A stretch of 16,669 nucleotides of DNA, taken from positions 1 through 16,669 of the forward strand of contig SMYQ01000004.1 in the NCBI GenBank assembly GCA_007050885.1, given 5' to 3'. The DNA comes from Candidatus Bathyarchaeota archaeon (GTDB taxonomy: Archaea > Thermoproteota > Bathyarchaeia > 40CM-2-53-6 > RBG-13-38-9). Under the pieces are notes generated by a model. The model worked only from the letters and a program-made list of their open reading frames with translations, had not been told where the DNA came from and did no database searches. Below are positions 7,992-13,447 of the stretch, piece after piece (the first letter of the stretch is position 1; the number at the start of each line of letters is the position of its first letter). The position numbers were made by a program, and so were the translations under genes.

Positions 7992-8426
7992 TTAGTAGGC
8001 ATAGGCTTCTAACGGATTGAGTATAAGATTCTTCAATCTTTCCCAAACTTTTTCGAAATCAGGAAAATAAATCCATTCATCATTGCCACCAACTGTGGAC
8101 GTATTTGTTGTGGAATCATAAATCCTGTCGACAATATTCAGGCAATATCTATCATCAGGTTTTGTGATAAAAATAAATCCACCACCTTTGAATCTCTGAA
8201 TATTTCCACGTATCCTTATACCTTCATCTTGATCCATGGCTTGTATTAATAATGTCAGGTCTTCAAGATTATCAACTCTCCTCTCAGAATATGGTGCCGA
8301 TTTCTTAACTTGGAGATGTTGGTGTTTGTCTTCTTGATTCTTCAATAAGCTACCTTCTATAGACATGCAAATTGATAATTCAATCTTAGAGCCTGGTTTT
8401 TGTCTTTCATGATTGTATACACACAA
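7992..8426 (-). CDS. Hypothetical protein, first gene of the LLM/SDR run
   Basis: I do not recognise this protein. The longest frame gives 144 aa from a TTG at 8426, and an in-frame ATG at 8366 gives 124 aa. It is hydrophilic with no membrane segment or signal peptide. The C-terminal half looks like a small alpha/beta domain ('GIRIRGNIQRFKGGGFIFITK', then 'DEWIYFPDFEKVWERLKNLI'). The TTG lies inside a 20-bp palindrome and close to the predicted transcript start, so either a leaderless TTG start or the downstream ATG is possible; I cannot choose firmly. Its position directly before two oxidoreductases, 18 bp from the first, suggests an accessory or partner role in that pathway. It is divergent from the TrmB-type regulator. 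Confidence 0.6.
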   Translation of the reverse strand: MCVYNHERQKPGSKIELSICMSIEGSLLKNQEDKHQHLQVKKSAPYSERRVDNLEDLTLLIQAMDQDEGIRIRGNIQRFKGGGFIFITKPDDRYCLNIVDRIYDSTTNTSTVGGNDEWIYFPDFEKVWERLKNLILNPLEAYAY

Positions 8427-8429
8427 TCA
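8410..8429. promoter_or_regulatory. Palindromic candidate operator at the start of the LLM/SDR run
   Basis: TGATTGT and ACAATCA form perfect 7-bp inverted arms around a 6-bp spacer (ATACAC). The site covers the predicted transcription start (about 8423) set by the TATA-like box at 8441-8454, the usual position for an archaeal repressor that blocks RNA polymerase. The divergent TrmB-family gene begins 120 bp away and is the obvious candidate binder. Function is inferred. Confidence 0.45.
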
Positions 8430-8440
8430 CCTAAATGTCA

Positions 8441-8454
8441 ATAATTATATTTAG
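8441..8454 (-). promoter_or_regulatory. TATA-like box for the LLM/SDR gene run
   Basis: On the minus strand the sequence reads CTAAATATAATTAT. Its centre lies about 26 nt before position 8423, which would place the transcript start within the palindrome 8410-8429 and next to the TTG at 8426. Confidence 0.45.
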
Positions 8455-8548
8455 ATCCATGCTTAAACAGGATTATCATATTTAGCATTTGTAAGAAAGA
8501 GTAATAATGATACTTCAAGATAGCATACTTAATTGGATGTGAGGCTGG

Positions 8549-8872
8549 ATGTCTTCGATTATAAATTTTGTTCCCGCATTAATGAGATTCGGATTGACAG
8601 AATATGAAGCTAGAATCTATGCGACTCTTGCCAAGACAGGTTCGAAAACTGCTGGAGAGCTTAGCTTCCTTAGTGGAGTCCCTCGAACAAAACTCTATGG
8701 TTCTGTTCGAGGTCTTGAACGAAAAGGCCTTGTGAAACTCCTTCATCAGAAACCAGAGACTTTCGCAGCCACCTCTCCCAATGACATACTTTTTCCTTTA
8801 GCTGAAAAATTAATAAAAGAAGCTGAAGAAAGCCTCGAGAAAGTTCAAAACGCGCGCGCTATGAATCTATGA
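8549..8872 (+). CDS. TrmB-family transcriptional regulator, N-terminal winged-helix part
   Basis: This 107-aa product carries the TrmB winged helix: 'LMRFGLTEYEARIYATLAKTGSKTAGELSFLSGVPRTKLYGSVRGLERKGLVKLL' spans roughly residues 11-65, with the recognition helix near 'PRTKLYGSVRGLE'. It is followed by 'ETFAATSPNDILF' (the wing to dimer linker) and the start of the dimerisation coiled coil (about 85-103). The family normally continues in the same chain to a C-terminal effector domain, but here the frame stops at 8870-8872. The next frame encodes the missing domain and begins with an overlapping ATGA. A (CG)4 repeat at 8851-8858 sits at the break, and removing one CG unit joins both parts. The ATG at 8549 follows GAGG (8541-8544). 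It is probably the local regulator of the divergent LLM/SDR run. Confidence 0.8.
   Translation: MSSIINFVPALMRFGLTEYEARIYATLAKTGSKTAGELSFLSGVPRTKLYGSVRGLERKGLVKLLHQKPETFAATSPNDILFPLAEKLIKEAEESLEKVQNARAMNL
8851..8858. repeat. (CG)4 dinucleotide repeat at the TrmB frame break
   Basis: Four CG units occur in otherwise AT-rich DNA. The repeat encodes N-A-R-A in the upstream frame. With three units the frame would read V-Q-N-A-R-Y-E-S-M-K and run directly into the downstream TrmB domain. It is a possible slippage or phase-variation site, or an assembly/base-call error. Confidence 0.6.
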
Positions 8873-9345
8873 AGCTGATAGCTGGCAGACGGACTTCTCT
8901 GAAAACAGAGCTGTCAATAATTGAAGGACGACAAAAGATCACTGATAATATTATCAATTCAATATCACGAAGCCAAGAGTCTGTTGATATTATCGCTACG
9001 GCAAATGGAATGGTACGCCTCTATAAATCCCAATCTAAAGCGATTGAGCGTGCAATGGCAAGAGGAGTAAATATAAGATTAATTACACAAGTGACATCAC
9101 AAAATAGTACTGTTGCCAAAGAAATTGCGTCAATATTGAAGTTTCGTTCTTCCCCAAAAGTGCATCTTCATCAAGCCGTTTTCGATTCTAGCGACATAAT
9201 GTTCTATGAAGCCGTTCCGGATGATATGGAACTTGAAACAGGTAATGATGTTGCCATTTTATCACAGAACCCTCAAATAATTGAGAGCTTCAAACGTCTT
9301 TATGATCTTGTTTGGGGAACTTTACCAACAAATTCTGAACTTTAA
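8869..9345 (+). CDS. TrmB-family regulator, C-terminal effector-domain part
   Basis: This 158-aa frame holds the C-terminal phospholipase-D-like domain of TrmB regulators. It contains 'TELSIIEGRQKITDNIINSISRSQESVDIIAT' (residues about 12-44, the usual '(T/P)EL.. I.GR..I' entry), 'GVNIRLITQ', and a closing 'DVAILSQNPQIIESFKRLYDLVWGT' that matches the family's C-terminal helix. No DNA-binding domain is present in this part. The ATG at 8869 overlaps the upstream stop as ATGA, so coupled translation of two separate polypeptides is possible. The frame remains open upstream of this ATG (…RARYES), which fits a broken single gene better. In homologues this domain binds sugars or other small effectors. 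A six-T run at 9416-9421 may end the transcript. Confidence 0.72.
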   Translation: MKLIAGRRTSLKTELSIIEGRQKITDNIINSISRSQESVDIIATANGMVRLYKSQSKAIERAMARGVNIRLITQVTSQNSTVAKEIASILKFRSSPKVHLHQAVFDSSDIMFYEAVPDDMELETGNDVAILSQNPQIIESFKRLYDLVWGTLPTNSEL

Positions 9346-9415
9346 ACTATGCTAATTCATTTATCGAAGTTATTCTTGTTTAATAATAATTGAAAAATTG
9401 ATACATGACACTTAG

Positions 9416-9421
9416 TTTTTT
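9416..9421 (+). terminator. Possible oligo-T terminator after the TrmB gene
   Basis: A run of six T residues lies 71 bp after the TrmB stop codon, in the 157-bp gap before the UlaG-like gene. Archaeal RNA polymerase often terminates at such runs without a hairpin. The gap is AT-rich throughout, so this is weak evidence. Confidence 0.25.
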
Positions 9422-9502
9422 AATACAGTAAAAGATTTCACAGTTAGATTCTAATAAAAAATAAATTAAGTGATTATGAACTATGTTGAGGATTGATGAA
9501 TC

Positions 9503-10576
9503 ATGACAAAACGCTTTGGAGGATTAGATAAAATAGACTTACTCATCAAAGACAGACCTATTGACAGAATGACTTGGCTCCAAGAAGTATTTCCAATTTG
9601 GGGGACCTTTCTTAATGAAGAAATTGAAGATACCATTGTTGAGAAAGGTAATATTGCTTTATGGTGGTTTGGAGCATGCGGTTATTGGTTTAAAACACCT
9701 GAGAATACTGATATTTTAATTGACAATTATTGTGGACCATCGATTGCAACTAAATGGGATATTGGAGAATCCGAAAGTCCATATGGAGTAATGAGGCAGA
9801 CTGGTGCAAAGAGTCAAGTCTGGCTCAGATTGAACCCACAAATTATAGATCCTTTCGCCATCAAGAAAGTCGATGCTCTGCTTTCAACACATCCTCATCT
9901 AGATCATTGTGATATATACACAATAAAACCGCTCATTAAGAACACAGACTGCAAATTCATCGGCCCACCAAAATCTTGTCAAAGATACGAGCAATTCGGA
10001 GTTCCTAAAGACCGTATTGTTGAAGTCAACGCGGGAGATGAAATTATGATTAATGAGGTCTGCTTGAAGGCTCTGGAAGGAGCAGACAATACCGCTGTTT
10101 TAGAAGCTGAAAGTATGAGTGAAACCGCCGTGAATTATCTGATAAAGACACCCGCAGGCAATTTCTACCATGCAGGGGATTCACATTACTCAAATATGTT
10201 CTTCCGACATGGCAGAGAAAATGATATTGATGTAGCTATGGTAGCATTTGGAGATAACCCATCAGGAATGACTGACAAAATGACTGCATACGACGCATAC
10301 AGAGTCGCTAAAGCACTCGATACAAAACTACTGATCCCAATGCATTATGATAATTGGTCGATAGTAAAAGGAGATCCAGAGGAGCTAGAATGGATAATAA
10401 GAAAAAAAGCACCTAGTATGAAAATTGTAACTCTCCAATGGGGATGCAAATTCCAATATCCCAAGGATCAAGATATCGGAAGAGCAATATATCCAAAACA
10501 GGAAGAAGAATTCTTACCTGAAAGGTCATGGGAGTACGGAAATAAACCAAGGATCTTTTTGAGAGTCGAAGAATAA
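9503..10576 (+). CDS. ulaG: UlaG-like metallo-beta-lactamase-fold hydrolase
   Basis: This 357-aa cytosolic MBL-fold hydrolase has the layout and length of L-ascorbate-6-phosphate lactonase UlaG (about 354 aa). Shared segments are an N-terminal 'FPIWGTFLNEEIE', 'ALWWFGACGYWFK', 'DPFAIKKVDALLSTHPHLDHCD', 'GPPKSC..….GVPKDRI', 'AVNYLIKTPAGNFYHAGDSHYSN' and 'GMTDKMTA'. Metal ligands are intact: H130-x-H132-x-D134-H135, H223, D226 and H281 ('IPMHYDNW'). No other Ula genes (PTS, UlaD/E/F) are present, so the substrate is probably another phosphorylated lactone or cyclic phosphoester; that is inference. The ATG at 9503 is followed at once by the conserved N-terminus; GAGG lies 11 nt upstream. It stands 157 bp after the TrmB-type gene in the same direction. 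Family assignment is strong and substrate is open. Confidence 0.85.
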   Translation: MTKRFGGLDKIDLLIKDRPIDRMTWLQEVFPIWGTFLNEEIEDTIVEKGNIALWWFGACGYWFKTPENTDILIDNYCGPSIATKWDIGESESPYGVMRQTGAKSQVWLRLNPQIIDPFAIKKVDALLSTHPHLDHCDIYTIKPLIKNTDCKFIGPPKSCQRYEQFGVPKDRIVEVNAGDEIMINEVCLKALEGADNTAVLEAESMSETAVNYLIKTPAGNFYHAGDSHYSNMFFRHGRENDIDVAMVAFGDNPSGMTDKMTAYDAYRVAKALDTKLLIPMHYDNWSIVKGDPEELEWIIRKKAPSMKIVTLQWGCKFQYPKDQDIGRAIYPKQEEEFLPERSWEYGNKPRIFLRVEE

Positions 10577-10660
10577 AACCAGACCTAGATAGCATGCAAT
10601 ATAAACTGATAATATGGGCCCCATAGTACTTTACAGCATAATATCAAAGACAAACAGAGT

Positions 10661-10669
10661 GTTTAAAAG
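10661..10669 (+). promoter_or_regulatory. TATA-like box of the 5S rRNA gene
   Basis: GTTTAAAAG is centred about 28 nt before the 5' end of the 5S gene at 10694 and is preceded by a purine-rich stretch (CAGAG) in the BRE position. This suggests the 5S gene is transcribed from its own promoter. Confidence 0.55.
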
Positions 10670-10693
10670 TTCGAAGTGAAATCTATCGATGAT

Positions 10694-10814
10694 GTTGGCG
10701 GCCATAGCTAGGAGCTAGGACCCGTACCCATTCCGAACACGGAAGTGAATCTCCTAGGCGATCTAGGTTGTAGTGTTGTGCGAGAGCCTACGCGAACCCT
10801 AGACCGCTGCCAAC
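10694..10814 (+). rRNA. rrf: 5S ribosomal RNA
   Basis: This 121-nt gene has the 5S terminal helix: GTTGGCGGC at the 5' end pairs with GCTGCCAAC at the 3' end. The universal loop B/C segment 'CCCATTCCGAACACGGAAGTGA' lies at 10728-10749 (the core CCGAACACGGAAG is diagnostic). The later helix IV/V region around 10755-10800 can fold normally. No 16S or 23S rRNA is nearby, so this is an unlinked 5S gene, as found in several archaeal lineages. A pyrimidine-rich stretch (TCTTCTT) directly after 10814 may end transcription. The ends are set by base pairing and could be off by 1-2 nt. Confidence 0.93.
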
Positions 10815-10854
10815 TCTTCTTGAAAAAACTTATACATGAATCAATATCGTGAAA

Positions 10855-10863
10855 CGTTTATAA
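10855..10863 (+). promoter_or_regulatory. TATA-like box upstream of the DUF1512 gene
   Basis: CGTTTATAA lies about 26 nt before position 10886, in the gap between the 5S gene and the DUF1512 gene. It would give a short leader to a TTG at 10898 or a 75-nt leader to the ATG at 10961. Confidence 0.35.
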
Positions 10864-10897
10864 CTGCGACTGGAATCCCTACTAAAAGACAACTTAT

Positions 10898-12037
10898 TTG
10901 AGGCATAGTTTGTTGCTGAACACGCTCATACTGGGATTGCCAACTGGCGAAAATAGCTCGATGAGTACAATTATCTCTACTATGATGTATCTTTCATTCA
11001 TACTCTTCATACTTTTTGGCCAGAAAATTCAGCTTTGGACAATGATTTGGAACATGAGTGGGGCGCTCAAGAAGCTTGAAATAATGAAAATTGAAGCTAG
11101 AGAACTTACGATAAAGACCTTAAAGGATATAGGAAAACCAAAGAATGATATCACTCCCAGATTAAATGCTCTTCTAGAACAATTTTTAATTTCACCTGTG
11201 AACATGGATCCAGCTGGGATTGTCTGGAAATTTGATCATCTCCTTGATGTGCGCGAGGAGAAATTCAAAGATGATGTAAAAAGGCTTGCACCTGAAGCTG
11301 ATAATGCTCAACTAAACAATATGGAGAATCTTGTTGAGGGTAGCCTTGCCCTAAACACAGTTTTCCGCATAGTTAGACATTTTTACCTGCTTGGTCGAAA
11401 GACACAAAGTTTCTATCTAATACTCCAACTGCAAATGATTCTTCCACTAATAATGCAGGAAGCTGAGGCATTAGTTGGTGCTACTAAAGCATTCGCTCGA
11501 GGTCAACCTATAGGTGATGGGGTGGGCCCCTTAGTAGCTTCAAAACTTATGAAAGATAAAGAAAAAAGAAAAATTGAGAAAGATGTTGTTGTGTCTGAAC
11601 TTATGATGGATGGAAGGAAAATACTTGCTTTAAAGGCTGAAGGCCCTGGAGGAAATGTTGGAAAACCAGGAGATGCTATCAAGCAATTGATTGAAGAGCG
11701 AGAAGGAAAAATTGCTATGGTAGTTATGGTTGACGCAGCACTAAAGTTTGAGGGAGAGAAAACAGGAGATGTCAGCGAAGGAATCGGAGCCGCAATTGGA
11801 GGAATCGGAACCGAACGTTTCAAGATAGAAGAGGAAGCTTCCAAATACAAAATACCGGTTCATGCTGTAATTGTAAAAGAAAGCCTTCAGGAGGCAATAA
11901 TGCCGATGAAAAAAGATATCGCTGAGGCTACAGATAATGTGATTACCAGGATTAAAAGTCTTTTACAAGAACGAACCCAGGAAGCAGAAACAATAATTAT
12001 AGCTGGTATTGGAAACACTATTGGCATAGGGCAGTAG
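10898..12037 (+). CDS. DUF1512 family archaeal membrane-anchored protein
   Basis: The longest frame is 379 aa from a TTG at 10898. The ATG at 10961 (358 aa) may be the true start, because family members begin shortly before the N-terminal hydrophobic segment. That segment, 'MYLSFILFILFGQKIQLWTMIW', is one membrane helix with the 'FGQK.QLW' signature. The following cytosolic part contains 'MDPAGIVWKFDHLLDVREEKF', a Leu-rich helical region, and a glycine-rich C-terminal domain ('KAEGPGGNVGKPGDAI', 'EGIGAAIGGIGTERFKIEEEA', 'AGIGNTIGIG'). The family is widespread in archaea with no established function known to me. The stop is only 4 bp before the ATG of the membrane zinc-ribbon protein, so the two are surely co-transcribed. 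No enzymatic motif can be identified with confidence. Confidence 0.82.
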   Translation: MRHSLLLNTLILGLPTGENSSMSTIISTMMYLSFILFILFGQKIQLWTMIWNMSGALKKLEIMKIEARELTIKTLKDIGKPKNDITPRLNALLEQFLISPVNMDPAGIVWKFDHLLDVREEKFKDDVKRLAPEADNAQLNNMENLVEGSLALNTVFRIVRHFYLLGRKTQSFYLILQLQMILPLIMQEAEALVGATKAFARGQPIGDGVGPLVASKLMKDKEKRKIEKDVVVSELMMDGRKILALKAEGPGGNVGKPGDAIKQLIEEREGKIAMVVMVDAALKFEGEKTGDVSEGIGAAIGGIGTERFKIEEEASKYKIPVHAVIVKESLQEAIMPMKKDIAEATDNVITRIKSLLQERTQEAETIIIAGIGNTIGIGQ

Positions 12038-12041
12038 GTGA

Positions 12042-12431
12042 ATGGCAACGGTTCAGAAGAAAAGTGGGCTCTATTTTTATTTAGCGTTAATCTTCAGTAT
12101 TGGGGTACTTGCATATTCAGCATGGCTAATATTCAATTCAGTCCTTTCTTACGAACAAGGTCAAACTGGAGAGTTTTATTATGGTTTAATATTGGGAGCA
12201 ATTGGTGTTGGACTTTCAGTATCATCACTATCGACCATGAGAAGGCGAATGCAGACCATCAAGACTAAAGAATTGAAGAACTTTACAGTAGAGTACTGTG
12301 AGAAATGTTTTTTCAAGAAACTTAGAGAATTTAAAGTTGGAGATTATGTTTATAAAAAGATTGGTGAGTGTCCCCAGTGCAAAGAAGAACTACTGATTAG
12401 TCAAATATACTCAGAATCTCCTAAAGAATAA
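12042..12431 (+). CDS. Two-helix membrane protein with C-terminal zinc ribbon
   Basis: This 129-aa protein has two predicted membrane helices (about residues 10-34 and 44-65) joined by a short polar loop, then a basic stretch 'MRRRMQTIKTK' (66-76). A cytosolic zinc ribbon follows, with C86-x2-C89 and C110-x2-C113. By the positive-inside rule both termini face the cytosol. The ATG at 12042 lies 4 bp after the DUF1512 stop, and a GGTG directly adjoins it (too close for a typical Shine-Dalgarno), so reinitiation coupling is likely. I do not recognise a named family. The arrangement suggests a small membrane partner of the DUF1512 protein, perhaps binding another protein or RNA through the ribbon; that is inference. 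It converges on methionine aminopeptidase with a 9-bp gap. Confidence 0.75.
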   Translation: MATVQKKSGLYFYLALIFSIGVLAYSAWLIFNSVLSYEQGQTGEFYYGLILGAIGVGLSVSSLSTMRRRMQTIKTKELKNFTVEYCEKCFFKKLREFKVGDYVYKKIGECPQCKEELLISQIYSESPKE

Positions 12432-12440
12432 CATCTATCT

Positions 12441-13340
12441 TCAAGTAATAATTCTGCATCCATCTTTTTCTACTATTACAGTATGTTCTGCCTGTGAAAC
12501 AGGTAATCCACTAGCTTCAACTAGAACTTTGTAAGGGATTATGCAACGAGATTTGGTGAGTTGCTCGAATATGTTATCAAATTCTGGATAGGAGAACTTT
12601 GACCTTAACCATCGTGATGCGAAAGGAAGAAAGCGATGCTCTTTTTTGATGTATTCAAGAAGAGCCATTGCATCTTCAGATTTCAAACGCCGATCTTTAT
12701 GATATCTAAAAATAAAAGTCTCGTTTGAGTCCCTAACCATGCCTGCTGCATTTTGGAGTGTACTAAATGGTTCAACAGCATAAATTTCACCTTCTTCGAT
12801 TGTACCCCCCTCGATTCCGGAGATATTTGGTATGCTTTTTCCAGTATGGAGGTTGAATCTCTCAATTCTATGCCCCATGAGATTTCTTATAGGTCGATAT
12901 CCAAATCGTGTAATTGTTTTCTCAATTATGGCTCCGACATGGGACACTTTGACACCAGGTTTCATAGCATTTATTCCGCTTTGGAGTGCATCTTGAGCTG
13001 AGATTATTAGGTCCTGATAGTCTTGGTTGAAACTTAATGTTATGGCAGTGTCTGCTATGTAGCCTTCAATATGAACTCCTATATCGATTTTAACGATTGA
13101 ATTCTCTGGGATTTTCCTAACATCATTTGTTGGAGATGTGAAATGTGCTGTGATTTCGTTCACTCCTATATTTACTGGAAATGCTGGTATTCCTCCAAGT
13201 TTAATGGCCAGAAGTTCGAGTCTTTCACATACATCTACAAGAGGAACGTTGATATCTGCAATTTTTTTTGCTTCCTCTTTGAGTTTTACTGCTATTCTAC
13301 CCGCCTCAAGGTATTTCGATAGAGCTTCTGACAAGTTCAT
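12441..13340 (-). CDS. map: Methionine aminopeptidase, type II
   Basis: This enzyme removes the initiator Met from new proteins in the cytosol. From the ATG at 13340 it is 299 aa, the normal length of archaeal type II enzymes. All catalytic and metal residues are present: H66 ('ITAHFTSP'), D86 ('VKIDIG'), D97 ('YIADTA'), H157 ('LMGHRIE'), E190 ('YAVEPFS') and E285 ('AEHTVIVE'). The type II helical insertion lies about 208-270 (from 'FIFRYHKDRR' on). The start at 13340 is chosen because AAGGAG (13345-13350 on this strand) lies 4 nt upstream and because the upstream extension of 36 codons is Ser/Thr/His-rich and overlaps the divergent gene. It is divergent from the TGS GTPase, so two translation-related genes share one 107-bp promoter region. 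Confidence 0.93.
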   Translation of the reverse strand: MNLSEALSKYLEAGRIAVKLKEEAKKIADINVPLVDVCERLELLAIKLGGIPAFPVNIGVNEITAHFTSPTNDVRKIPENSIVKIDIGVHIEGYIADTAITLSFNQDYQDLIISAQDALQSGINAMKPGVKVSHVGAIIEKTITRFGYRPIRNLMGHRIERFNLHTGKSIPNISGIEGGTIEEGEIYAVEPFSTLQNAAGMVRDSNETFIFRYHKDRRLKSEDAMALLEYIKKEHRFLPFASRWLRSKFSYPEFDNIFEQLTKSRCIIPYKVLVEASGLPVSQAEHTVIVEKDGCRIIT

Positions 13341-13344
13341 TGAC

Positions 13345-13350
13345 TCCTTG
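13345..13350 (-). promoter_or_regulatory. map: Shine-Dalgarno that fixes the map start
   Basis: AAGGAG on the minus strand, 4 nt before the ATG at 13340, is one of the few strong ribosome-binding sites in the window. It argues against the longer frame starting at 13448. Confidence 0.6.
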
Positions 13351-13447
13351 ATACAATACTGATGTTTACAATGAGTTTTAGGGTCTGATTCAATAGTTGA
13401 GATAATCCTATTAGAAGGTTGAGTTGATAAAGACAGATGGGTTACCA

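Noticed and set aside
10613..10625. TATGGG-C-CCCATA odd palindrome between the UlaG-like gene and the 5S gene
   Set aside because: Only a 1-nt centre, so it cannot form a normal hairpin, and no adjacent T-run; most likely chance.
10577..10693. Search for a tRNA next to the 5S gene
   Set aside because: No cloverleaf arms or T-loop GTTC-type motif with matching acceptor stem; only the TATA-like box is visible.
12038..12268. 76-codon GTG frame overlapping the zinc-ribbon membrane protein
   Set aside because: It overlaps a frame with two membrane helices and a complete Cys4 zinc ribbon; its own product has no coherent features.
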